DNA of 26,364 nucleotides from Lingula anatina (taxonomy: Eukaryota; Brachiopoda; Lingulata; Lingulida; Lingulidae): the NCBI RefSeq assembly GCF_001039355.2, contig NW_019774214.1:14574-40937 (forward strand). The letters are read 5' to 3'. The notes under the pieces were generated by a model that was not told where the DNA came from, did not search any database, and saw only the letters and a list, made by a program, of their open reading frames with translations. Positions 8,361 through 16,399 of the stretch are shown one piece after another (the first letter of the stretch is position 1; the number at the start of each line of letters is the position of its first letter). The translations under genes were made by a program, and so were the position numbers.

Positions 8361-10911
8361 CCATGTCCTTTCATCAAAGTAAACACTAATTTTCTGGCAA
8401 TTTTCAAGTCACCATCAATAAGAAAACTTTACTAGTACACTGTCTCACTCTCTGAAATAATATCTTCCCATAGATGAACTCCTGTATAAGAAAAAAATTA
8501 ATATTTTTCCATAACTCACCTTCAAAATGCTGTTTAAGATGCTCTCTGTTCTCTACCAGTGTATGTAACTGTGAAGATAAGTTGTGGTTCTGCAGACTTT
8601 GCTTGACCCAAGTGTGACCTCTGGAGAGGTCAAGGTCACCTGCAGTGCCAGCCTGCCTGTTAATCTGCTCAATAGATGGCGCCAGTACTGGGTTCAGCCA
8701 TTTCAGCCCCTTGATAAAGTTCCAGTAGTCAAGTGTGTTGCCAAACTGGGTCTACAATAAACAGTGATTGATAAAATGACTTTCTTGTGCTACAGACATG
8801 GGGAAACAATGATAAAATGATTTTGTAGTACCAGAATATTATTGAAAAATATAAGAAAAGAAGGAAAAAGAGGACATTTCTGTCTTCATGACTGCCAAGC
8901 CAACACCTTAATTCCTTACAAGAATTCAAAAACTTATCTCCATTGACAAATAATCAATAAATTGATGAAATTTAAAACTTACACACTACAATCATCAGAC
9001 TTTATGCCTGTATTTCTTCTTTAAAACAACCCAAACTTCTTTGAGTAATTAGAAGTGTAAAAATGTATCAGTGCTGTAGTTAAACTCTTCAACTTCAGGA
9101 ATATGCAGACAAATATCTACTTATTATTTGCTTAATGACTAATTGAATGTATGTTACTGGCATTCATGCCTCTACACAGCACAATTATATACAATTCCCT
9201 TAGTTAAATTACAATACTAGTATGTTCAGCACTGAGCAGAAATCTGCTAAGCACATTTCCCCTTACTTTGTCTTCTCTAACGCAATCTCACCTGTGTTAC
9301 TTTCAGTTTGTGGTTGAGAATCTTCTCTACTGCAGTGCATAGTCTGGTCAGTCCTCCATATGTATTCCACACATTGGTGCTGTTAGTGGCCAGTAAACCT
9401 TCCACCGTGGACTTTAACCCTGTTAATAATCCATGGTGCTGGCCTCTGGAAAATGTTTTTATTTTTCGAATTTGATGTTTGTACTATTAATTTTAACAAT
9501 TGCCCATGATCCTTTTCACACAAAGAAGCAATTAATAAGAAAACATTTTAATATTTAGTAGCCATGAACTGGCCATTAATTAATTGGTTGTGTCAGGTGC
9601 AGGTGCTTCACTTAGTTGATTACAGGGTTATGAAAGGGTTTGGCCTAAGGCTTTGTTCACATGGAAAGTCTATTTTCTAAAAATCTATTTTCTATTCGCG
9701 GTATATCTTGTGATCATGGTCTGTGCCCTTAATATCCCGCGGCGTAATTACTGGCAGCACGAGCCAGTTACTTCCAAAGCGTAATTAATTCTCGGCTGTG
9801 CTCGGAGGAGATTCTGATACCTTGACGCATGCGCAGTAGGAAGTTAGAAAGTTAATGGCGGTCTTGGTTGCTTTGAAAAATGTGTTTGTCGATTTTGTGC
9901 AACAACAAGATGAAGAAGATGAAGAAGCTATACACAAGGCAGATACGAGTGCAACCGTCATGATGATCCAATGGCAAGTGATGCGGCAACGGAGGATGAG
10001 ATTTTATAGAATGCGAGCACAGCCGAGAATTAATTACAGCTTTTTATAAGTAACTGGCTCGCGCTGCCAGTAATAACGCCGCGGGATATTGAGGGCACAG
10101 ACCGTGATCATAAGATAACGCGAATAGAAAACAGATTTTTAGAAAATAGACTTTCCATGTGAACGAAGCCTTAGTCCTTAGTTGCCCAGATTACTGTACT
10201 ATGCAAAATAGCTTCTTTTGCCACTTCTTTTATAAAATACTTATCCTTATGTTGGTGTTAACAACTTTCTCATAAACACCATTGCTACATCAATATCTCA
10301 AATTACCAAATCCATCCTGGTATATTTTTGATTGGAGTTATTATTTTAGACAATAAAAATGTCTATAACAGCATTATCTCAGCAGATAAAGAAAACCCCA
10401 TATGTATTGAAACCTATTATGCTGTCAATCTCTTCAAATATAATGCTTTTAAGACACGCCATGATAGAACGCTCCAGGTGAATATAAAGACATCTACCAG
10501 GAACAGTTACGGTATAGTGTAACACTGGTAGTATGGACATTTTGTTTTCACAACGTATGCAGACACTTTCTATAGTCGGTATACAGTTTACCTGTATACA
10601 GATGTTATCTTTAGTATCTATATATTACACACATACATAACTACAGCTATGACAATGCGGGGAATAATCACTGTGTATGCAACTCGCTGCGCTGACAAAA
10701 TCGTGTGTGTGGGAGTATCACTCGGATGGAGTGGCATTTTTGAAATACTTTCCCTTTGCTTTAGGTATATGACTTGGTACATGCAGCGTTCTATTTGAAA
10801 GTCTCTCAGATGATCCAGCATGCCCCGAAAAGGCTTTATTTCTGACCAAAAAATGTTCGTACAAATAATTTTGTGAACTCACCGTACGTCTTCCTCCTCT
10901 TCGCTCTCCAT
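2750..10911 (-). CDS. RUBCN: Rubicon-like autophagy regulator, N-terminal RUN-domain part (partial gene)
   Basis: Rubicon binds the PI3K (VPS34/UVRAG/Beclin) complex on late endosomes and restrains autophagosome and endosome maturation; it is also used in LC3-associated phagocytosis. Six in-phase exons give 288 codons plus one base: 10883-10911, 9292-9445, 8520-8751, 4363-4469, 3866-4079 and 2750-2878. Residues about 11-175 form the RUN domain. Pieces such as LKSTVEGLLATNSTNVWNTY, YGGLTRLC and LDYWNFIKGLKWLNP, and the later ICLQAVENNRVALLAEI, line up with the corresponding parts of vertebrate Rubicon as I know it. Residues 175-245 are Ser/Pro-rich, like the linker after the RUN domain. The ATG at 10911 gives an acidic start, MESEEEEDVR. 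Vertebrate Rubicon is near 970 residues, so the C-terminal two thirds, including the Rubicon homology domain, is not in the window. The RUN exons are secure; the last exon is less so. Confidence 0.88.
2879..3865. other. RUBCN intron 5 (if exon 6 is right)
   Basis: Non-coding. Holds short GT-rich runs near 3303-3327 and an inverted-repeat element at 3558-3733. A minus-strand frame at 2982-3191 has no similarity I recognise. Confidence 0.5.
3558..3733. mobile_element. MITE-like inverted-repeat element
   Basis: Starts CAGGCCCGTAGCCAG and ends CTGGCTACGGGCTTG, nearly perfect inverted ends around about 145 bp with G-rich and C-rich inner parts (GAGGGGGGGG near 3582, CCCCCCCT near 3712). No coding capacity. 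A target duplication is not clear. Confidence 0.6.
3866..4079 (-). CDS. RUBCN: RUBCN exon 5, Ser/Pro-rich linker
   Basis: Acceptor ATATTCAG and donor GTAAGTTTGAG. It encodes about 71 residues beginning LRTGSSQRTRG and continuing through SSSTSSLPATLPSSSA to HATATL. It enters in phase 0 from exon 4 and leaves phase 1. The low-complexity Ser/Pro composition fits the disordered region that follows the RUN domain in Rubicon. An overlapping plus-strand reading frame here is a shadow. Confidence 0.75.
4363..4469 (-). CDS. RUBCN: RUBCN exon 4, end of RUN domain
   Basis: Acceptor ATTTCAG, donor GTAGGTTG. Encodes SAFLRHHEYMRAMLICLQAV and continues ENNRVALLAEINPLL. It completes a Glu codon with exon 3 (G plus AG). 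The peptide corresponds to the last helices of the Rubicon RUN domain. A TAAA microsatellite (about 4475-4501) lies directly beside the acceptor. Confidence 0.85.
5524..5634. repeat. Short fold-back element
   Basis: Arms share CTTGGACATAATTAC (near 5530) and its reverse complement GTAATTATGTCCAAG (near 5612), with ATATCC/GGATAT-like extensions, enclosing roughly 70 bp. Resembles a small MITE. Confidence 0.5.
6350..6393. repeat. C-rich run
   Basis: Poly-C interrupted by TG and A; simple sequence in the RUBCN intron. Length is likely unreliable in the assembly. Confidence 0.8.
6673..8150 (+). repeat. Large dispersed repeat, copy 2 (about 1.5 kb)
   Basis: Same block order as 234-2128, with fewer internal subunits. 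Perfect DR1 motifs AGGTCAAAGGTCA lie at 6890-6902, 7035-7047 and 7758-7770, with TCAAGGTCA at 6906-6914 and its reverse complement at 7744-7752. The GC-rich run near 8042-8093 repeats GGAGCCGCAGGAGCCGGC-type units. It ends with the hairpin 8123-8150 (arms GTACCGCCAGCG and CGCTGGTGGTAC with CCTA between; one mismatch in the arms). It lies in RUBCN intron 3. The frames at 6580-6915, 7352-7591 and 7951-8202 are repeat, not genes. Confidence 0.8.
8042..8093. repeat. GC-rich GGAGCC minisatellite
   Basis: Units of about 18 bp alternating GGAGCCGCAGGAGCCGGC, expanded compared with the shorter form near 2039-2071 in the other copy of the dispersed repeat. Confidence 0.75.
8304..8354. repeat. TA dinucleotide microsatellite
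   Basis: About 25 TA units in RUBCN intron 3. The tyrosine/isoleucine reading frames across it on both strands are artefacts. Confidence 0.95.
8520..8751 (-). CDS. RUBCN: RUBCN exon 3, core of RUN domain
   Basis: Acceptor ATTGTAG, donor GTGAGTTAT. Seventy-seven codons plus one base, starting TQFGNTLDYWNFIKGLKWLN. The DYWNFIKG-type motif is the recognisable RUN core. Phase joins correctly to exons 2 and 4. Confidence 0.88.
8752..9291. other. RUBCN intron 2, no gene seen
   Basis: AT-rich intron between exons 3 and 2. I see no repeats or reading frames of note. Confidence 0.7.
9292..9445 (-). CDS. RUBCN: RUBCN exon 2, start of RUN domain
   Basis: Acceptor TTTTCCAG, donor GTGAGATT. Encodes GQHHGLLTGLKSTVEGLLAT and continues to KLKVTQ, completing an Arg codon with exon 1 (CG plus A). 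This is the stretch with the clearest resemblance to vertebrate Rubicon. Confidence 0.9.
9645..10174. mobile_element. MITE with long terminal inverted repeats in RUBCN intron 1
   Basis: The left end CTAAGGCTTTGTTCACATGG and the right end (CCATGTGAACGAAGCCTTAG) are inverted copies with one mismatch. The pairing continues for about 165 bp, through TATTTTCTA, GATCATGGTCTGTGCCC, ATATCCCGCGGCG and GAATTAATTA. The arms surround a central segment of about 200 bp. The centre holds a 64-codon open frame from 9855 that runs into the right arm, with acidic (DEEDEE) then Arg-rich (RQRRMRF) stretches. This might be a relic of a transposase N-terminus; PIF/Harbinger is a guess from those stretches only. 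The target duplication is not resolved. Confidence 0.8.
10175..10882. other. RUBCN intron 1, distal part, no gene seen
   Basis: Non-coding intron DNA between the MITE and exon 1. Frames at 10328-10522 and 10618-10821 lack any recognised motif. Confidence 0.6.
10883..10911 (-). CDS. RUBCN: RUBCN exon 1 coding part with start codon
   Basis: Twenty-nine bases, ATG at 10911-10909, donor GTGAGTTCAC. Gives MESEEEEDV plus two bases. This ATG is chosen because the donor is strong and the phase joins exactly to exon 2. The 5' untranslated part and the transcription start are not defined. Confidence 0.75.
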
Positions 10912-11822
10912 CACTCCCACTTTACAAACGAAGTTGTGTTGATATGTAGTTTCGAATATTAATGTGCACTAAAATCTATCTCTTTTTAATACATCTATAG
11001 AAATAATAAAACACACAATAATTGACTTAATAGGTAATAAAAACTAAAATAATACTGTGTAAAATTATGCAACATAGTAAGTATGAAGTATATTATAAAA
11101 CTAAACATTATTACGCTGTCTGACGCTACATGCGCTGTGACCCGTTGAGGTCATCCATATCGTCACCAATGCTTAGAGCGTTTGAGAGAACATGTTGTGA
11201 TGTAGCATTTTGAAAGGTAAAATAGCGTCATCTGTTTCAAGAACCCGAAGAGTAACTACTGAATGGATGAATGATCTTAACTGGTTTATGATTGGCCTTG
11301 TTGTGTGATCAGATTTAAAGCAATGTTTACAAAAAGAAATCGGAACAAAAATGTCATACGATGAATGATACTGTACGTGATACGGCTTGAGCGCCACCTT
11401 ACCGTGAATTAACACATAGAGCATCCTTTTGATCCCATCCGTTTGATTTCTTTGAAGTTTTGCCTGTTTTGTCTGTCTACTGAAAATAGGTTTCTGGGAC
11501 TTGATACCAGTATAATTCATAACATTTCAAAATATACTACAGTAAATCTAAAGGACGTGAATCACTTGTCAATGGTTTCCCAGTAAATGTTCTCAGTTCT
11601 TCTGTCTGAAATACTCATTTGAAGCAAGGAAGTTTCCTAGGTAGGTAACTGAGCTATTCCAGTGAACATATGATTTCTACTTCACGTTGAAATGTCTTAC
11701 CTGTCTGTACCTTAACTTTAAATGTACATTATTTGTTTATTATTGTTGTTTGTTTATATATCATTATATCATTTATTGGTTTTCATTGTCTATAAATAGG
11801 TTGCACCATATTGGCAACCAGG
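10912..11822. promoter_or_regulatory. Divergent intergenic region between RUBCN and the membrane-protein gene
   Basis: About 0.9 kb separates the RUBCN start codon (minus) from the next gene's start codon (plus), so promoters for both presumably lie here, possibly shared. A possible 3' splice site (TATAAATAG at 11791-11799) just before the second gene suggests an upstream non-coding exon for it. A minus-strand frame at 11173-11520 (115 codons) has no recognised domain. A diverged repeat begins near 11010. Confidence 0.5.
11010..11140. repeat. Diverged dispersed repeat, copy A
   Basis: Shares a block order with 12443-12572: ACACA-AATA-TTGACTTA, ACTAAAATAAT-CTGTGT, TATTATAAAACTAAAC and CTGTCTGA-G-TACATGC. 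Mobile-element origin is likely but not identified. Confidence 0.65.
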
Positions 11823-11955
11823 ATGGATTCAGTAATGTCTTTGTCAGGAGATCAAAGCATTGTCAGGAAGTTAAAGTTGGACTCATGGAAGTCCCACGCC
11901 ATGACATTTACAGTGGGGATGTTGGCACTCATTGGAATTCCATACATTCATATAG
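11823..11955 (+). CDS. Membrane-protein gene exon 1
   Basis: ATG at 11823, MDSVMSLSGDQSIVRKLKLD then the first hydrophobic segment. Donor ATATAG|GTAACTTT, leaving one base. An upstream acceptor-like TAAATAG suggests an earlier untranslated exon. Confidence 0.8.
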
Positions 11956-13899
11956 GTAACTTTCCCTCCCTCTCTCTCTTTCCTCACTCTCTTTCTCTCT
12001 CTCTCAAATTTTGGTGGTTTAGCTTAATACTGAACACAGTGAAAAAGTACAGAGAGTCTAGTAAGTCCACACATCCCGTTATTTGTGTCTTAAAACTTGT
12101 AAGCATGATCCAAACAGGCTGACATTTTAACTGCTAATTACCACATCAATCCCACTTTATAGTCTCCGTTAAAAATATATATTTAAGTACAATTTTTTTA
12201 TACATTGTGGTATAAGTTATCTATACTGATGTTGATTTTTCTTGATATCCAGGAATAATCCACAGATGGTTCTGGGTACCTGGGAAAGTGGGGAAGGTAG
12301 ACAAGGGCACCTGCACCTGTAGCTGTTTTGACACAATATTTAGAGGTGGTGCATATGATTGTGCCCTTAAATCTGTCTCTTGGAGACAGATTAATTTGGA
12401 GATGGATTAATTTAGAGAGAATATATATTTATATATATTATACACAGAATAGTTGACTTACTAGGACATAAACTAAAATAATGCTGTGTCACTGTGTGTA
12501 TAGTTAATATGAGGTACTTATATTATAAAACTAAACGTTAACTCACTGTCTGATGTTACATGCAACGTGAGCAGTTGTGTATGTGTAGCTGCCTTATTAA
12601 ACATTGTGTATGCTTTTGGATAATATGAATATTTATTACTTTCCTGGGTAAATTGGGTTGGCATTAGAGTAGGACAATAAGATTACCCAAGGTTTGATTG
12701 TAATCTCTGTCTCTCCCTCTGCCTCTCACTGTTGTTTTAATTACTATTAAATTCCTTATTGCACCAATATCTATTATTTGTCATGGAGTTTTTACAAAAT
12801 GGACAAAAATCTGCTTCTTTGCAATAATTTTCAGCTTGCAATTGACAACTTTTACCCTGTCGTTTTTCAGGCAGCTATGAACGAGGAGTGACAGGATACA
12901 AAAATGTTTATTTCAATGCCACTGCTGGCAGCCTGCAGATCTGGGCCCTTATTGTGGGATCTCTGCTCATCAGTTATGAGGTGATTCGGTGGGTATGATT
13001 TTAAATTTTTAAAAATATTTGTACATTTTTTTTTTCGTGTTGTTTGTACACAAAAGACAGGACAAAAATAGAGTTGATTTAAGAATAATTCCTGTGTTCA
13101 GATATGTCTTTTTAATTGTGGTCCTTTAAGTGGTGAATTATAGTTGTGATAGTAAGAATGATTATTCATGGATTTGTTAACATTTTCTATTTACGTTAAA
13201 ATATGAATATCAATGGATTCCTACTTTGTAGCATTCATAGTTGTTAATTTGTGATTCCCAGTAACTGTCAAACTTGCACCACAGCCATCATGTGGGGTTG
13301 ATTTTAATGCAGTTAACAAAATGTACGAAAAATGGATAAGTTTTATTAATGCACCACAAGTTTCACGAAGAAAAAAATAATATTATTCTAGGTATTTGAT
13401 TAAGGTGCTGAGGAAGGGTGCAGTACGTTGGACTTGGTTTTTCTTGTTTGCCGCCTCCGTCTATCCACATTATTACTCAGTTTGGAACTACTTTAACTAC
13501 ATAAACGAGAGGTTCTACTCCCAGTGGTATCACCAGTTACTGTTCTCCACAACAGAAATAATCTCAACAGCAGTCGATTTGAACCTCTGCAACAAAAACC
13601 AAGCAGTGACTTCGAGAAAGGTTTTGATGGTGTTCAGCATTAATTTCATGCACGTGGTTGTGGCTGGCATCGACCAGTTTGTGGCTAATGTCTTCCTTGG
13701 CAGAGGTTATGCTTTCCAAGTGTTTAGAGACATAGGAATGACTCCCCCTGATGTTCTTCACATTGTGGTCTGCCTGATTGAGATGTATAGGATTTCCAAG
13801 ATGCATGGACCAGGAATGGGAACAGGCAGCATCATCAGAGATTTGCCATATGCAGGAGCATTTATGGCTTTGTTTTTTATTGTTAGTAAAATGCTTTAA
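11823..13899 (+). CDS. Multi-pass membrane protein of unrecognised family (283 residues)
   Basis: Four exons join in phase: 11823-11955, 12253-12345, 12871-12988 and 13392-13899 (stop TAA). Every junction has GT-AG signals. About six or seven hydrophobic segments are visible: near residues 25-45 (AMTFTVGMLALIGIPYIHI), 95-115 (LQIWALIVGSLLISYEVI), 127-147 (WTWFFLFAASVYPHYYSVW), 160-180, 200-225 (VLMVFSINFMHVVVAGI), 240-257 and the C-terminus (AGAFMALFFIVSKML). A Cys-rich loop, GTCTCSCFDTIFRGSYERG, precedes the second segment. No N-terminal signal peptide is evident, so it is probably a polytopic membrane protein. I do not recognise the family and give no function. The clean exon structure and maintained frame argue that it is real. 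It is divergent from RUBCN and convergent with the VWA-lectin gene. Confidence 0.85.
11956..12252. other. Intron 1 of the membrane-protein gene
   Basis: Starts with a CT-rich run (about 11964-12004). Otherwise AT-rich and unremarkable; the open frame that reads into it from the exon is just read-through. Confidence 0.6.
12253..12345 (+). CDS. Membrane-protein gene exon 2
   Basis: Acceptor GATATCCAG, donor AGAG|GTGGTG. Encodes IIHRWFWVPGKVGKVDKGTC then TCSCFDTIFR. An earlier possible donor, AAG|GTAGAC at 12296, would break the phase to exon 3, so the later one is chosen. Confidence 0.75.
12346..12870. other. Intron 2 of the membrane-protein gene
   Basis: Holds copy B of the dispersed repeat (12443-12572) and a CT-rich tract near 12708-12730. 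The rest is AT-rich with no coding signal. Confidence 0.6.
12443..12572. repeat. Diverged dispersed repeat, copy B
   Basis: Direct-orientation relative of 11010-11140, on the other side of exon 1 of the membrane-protein gene. Confidence 0.65.
12871..12988 (+). CDS. Membrane-protein gene exon 3
   Basis: Acceptor CGTTTTTCAG, donor ATTCG|GTGGGT. Encodes SYERGVTGYKNVYFNATAGS followed by a hydrophobic segment; NAT is a potential N-glycosylation site. Leaves two bases that make Arg with exon 4. Confidence 0.85.
12989..13391. other. Intron 3 of the membrane-protein gene
   Basis: AT-rich; nothing seen beyond a run of T near 13027. Confidence 0.6.
13392..13899 (+). CDS. Membrane-protein gene exon 4 (last)
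   Basis: Acceptor TATTCTAG, then YLIKVLRKGAVRWTWFFLFA onward to SKML and TAA at 13897-13899. It carries most of the hydrophobic segments. Confidence 0.88.
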
Positions 13900-15486
13900 A
13901 ACGCAACTGGTGTTCTTATATTAGCTTCAAGATTTGCTGTTTTGTTAATAAGTGATAATCAGTTTTTAATCAGATTTTTAGAATGTTATGTAATATTGTT
14001 TATCCAGGCTTCGTTATTATGTGGCAGTATTAAATTATTTGCTTTGGGGGATTATTGTGAATAACCATAATGCGAAACTGGTTTCTGTAGTATTATATTA
14101 TGCCTTTTTTGTATTTTTTTTATATATTGACTTCAAAGTACAAATTAGATTTTAATTTTGAAATAATCAAATTAATTTATTATATCAGAAAGGTTATGTT
14201 ATATTATTAGTCAGGATTATTGATATTATAGCTATTTATTCAGAGCTGTTGTGGTAGGGGAGCTTGCTACTAGCGAGCATCGAAAATGTCTGATAAGTTT
14301 GGATAGTTCTCCAGGGGAGAGGTCATCCCTAGAGAAGTCGAGTGCGCTAATAGCCAGCAGAGAGCTCTTCCATTAAGCATGCGTTTATTACTAGCACTGA
14401 TGAGACTTTTCCGACTTTTGTCAGAATTCCGACTTTTTCAGGGTCATATGGATCATTCTTGTGAATCCTGTACCCTGGACCCCAGCCAATTTTCCTACTT
14501 TTTCAGTGGGGACTGATCTCATCCCTGTTCTAGTCTGTTATTTATTATACCAGTATACAATTGCAAAGTATTTCTTTTCACTTTGTGGGAAGACAGTATA
14601 ATAGAATATGTTATTGAATTCTTTTTTCTTTGGGTACATACATGTATGAAATTCCATATATTTTGCATTTTTGTGTTCTTTACATCTTCAGTAATGGTTA
14701 AGTTTCAGACAAGTTTTTTTTTCCAATTCAGAACTGAATTTTGCATTTTACGACTTTTAGGGTAAGGTCAAAGATCCATTTATTGCAATTTTTTTTTTTT
14801 TGCTTTTTTCATTCCAAAATCATGTCTGGTTTAAACAATTGAAATGTACCTTCTGTGTAGCAGTTTGTTAGGATGGCAATTTATATGAATTTTATGTACA
14901 CCCAGTCAGAGCTTTCATTGAGTAATAATGACCAGAAATTCTTTTGCCACAATAAAAATAATTACTCAGATGAGAGAGATTTCAATGTGCCTCATCCATA
15001 TGTGATAACACATTGGAATATCTCTTATGTGAGAAAAAATAGAAACAAAGAAGCATTAAAATAATAATACAGGTAATAATAATGGATTATGCTACCGAGT
15101 ATATAATCTGTACTCTGAAGGCTAATGTTATGTTATGGCAGCTGAGGTTTTTGTTATGTCACATGTATACAATGTAGAGCTGCTGTATTATTAAGTCAGA
15201 TAAGGCTGGCAACTGAGCCAAAGATGATGGCCACATGTACGACAAAGAAAGCCAGGAGTCTCAGGACTCGCCGATGGTTTGGTCCAAATTAATGGACTTC
15301 GGGTTTGGATGTTCACAGACCCCTTGTAAAGGCAGTATTTTTTATTTCTACTTAAATTTTTCTGGTAATTTTCTAGGCATGGAAGTATGCTGAACCAAAT
15401 GAAAAGAATTGGTGTTGAAGATGCTCAGGGTATCCGTCAGAGAGTTCCATTTTATGTGCCTTTGTACTTATTTCTTGCATGTTGAG

Positions 15487-15492
15487 AATAAA
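15487..15492 (+). terminator. Candidate poly-A signal AATAAA
   Basis: Canonical hexamer followed by T-rich sequence (GGGATTGTTTTTAC), 1.6 kb past the stop codon of the membrane-protein gene. Assignment to that gene is inference. Confidence 0.3.
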
Positions 15493-15667
15493 GTTGTGAA
15501 TATGTTATTGGGATTGTTTTTACACTAAATCCTTCATGTTGTCTCTGAGCACCATCATTCTTAGTACCCACAGAGGTCCACAGTTTGGACTTTAAGAGCT
15601 GAGACATTGTCACTGTGAAGGGGGACCCTGTGTAATGAAACTGAGGGTCCCTATAACAGAAAGTCTG

Positions 15668-15795
15668 GTTAGGGTTAGTCTGACCTAAGTGGGTCAAAAT
15701 CTAGGGCGAGGCTCACCTGTACAAATAGGTTAATGGTTAAGGTTAGTCTGACCTAAGTGGGTCAAAATCTAGGGCGAGGCTCACCTGTACAAATG
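15668..15795 (+). repeat. Tandem direct repeat, period about 68 bp
   Basis: GTTAGTCTGACCTAAGTGGG and the following TCAAAATCTAGGGCGAGGC plus TCACCTGTACAAAT occur twice without change, starting at 15674 and 15742, separated by a short AGGTTAATGGTTAAG spacer. Confidence 0.9.
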
Positions 15796-16068
15796 AAGGG
15801 GAAGCGGGGTCTCCAGCATGGGAGACTCTGTCACGTTATTTTGTAATATTTTCCTGGAAAAGCTCAAATTTCTTGTGGAAACCTGCTTTTTTTCTGACTA
15901 ATTAAGCTTTGACCCCCCCTTTCTTGACCCTTCCCATTATATTCAGTGACAATCTGGGAGGATTAAGTAGTTCTTTTCAAATTTTGCCATCATTTCAAGC
16001 TTTGACTTTATGCTTTGTACGCAATTAAAGAACTCTCAAGAGGACTGACAGATGACAGGGTCCGTCTT

Positions 16069-16074
16069 TTTATT
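16069..16074 (-). terminator. Candidate poly-A signal for the VWA-lectin gene
   Basis: AATAAA on the minus strand about 115 bases past the stop codon, a normal distance for a short 3' untranslated region. Confidence 0.5.
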
Positions 16075-16187
16075 TACTTATAATTATTGTAAATTTTTTT
16101 TCGCAAACGGAACATAAACTTAATAATTTCAAGAGGATAAAGGTATCTACATATGTAGTTTTAAATATTCTGCACGGTGGCTTAGCG

Positions 16188-16399
16188 TTATTGTACAGCT
16201 TCTTTATTTATTTCACAGATGAAATAGTCCTCGTGTTTGGTCTTGTCGACTCCGCGCCACATAAACGATTCCTCGTGATCCAATATCACGCACCCAGTTC
16301 GTTCCGTATTACTGAGGTCTGGAATCCACTCGTTATAGCCACCCAGTGGACTTCCGTCACTGAACTTGAAGCTTGAGGGGTGATCGAGATCATCTAGGC
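16188..16399 (-). CDS. VWA-lectin gene exon 5 (C-terminal lectin half)
   Basis: Acceptor TTACATATAG. Encodes GLDDLDHPSSFKFSDGSPLG on to EWIPDLSNTERTGCVIL and DYFICEINKEAVQ, stop TAA. FSDGSPL, GCVIL and FICE are standard C-type lectin landmarks. Confidence 0.88.

Larger units (their letters stand above)
13900..16187. other. 3' untranslated and convergent intergenic region
   Basis: AT-rich, no convincing gene. Possible plus-strand poly-A signals are ATTAAA at 14029-14034 and AATAAA at 15487-15492; which is used cannot be told. A tandem 68-bp duplication lies at 15668-15795. Small frames (14583-14765, 14873-15064, 15452-15697) are not supported. Confidence 0.55.

Noticed and set aside
8219-8435. 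Small frames with long YI repeats
   Set aside because: These read straight through the TA microsatellite.
8616-8635. GAGGTCAAGGTCACC nuclear-receptor-like motif
   Set aside because: It lies inside RUBCN coding exon 3 and is explained by the codons for the protein.
11173-11520. 115-codon minus-strand frame between the two divergent genes
   Set aside because: No recognised domain, no signal peptide or membrane segment, and it lies in a promoter region. Its length is possible by chance.
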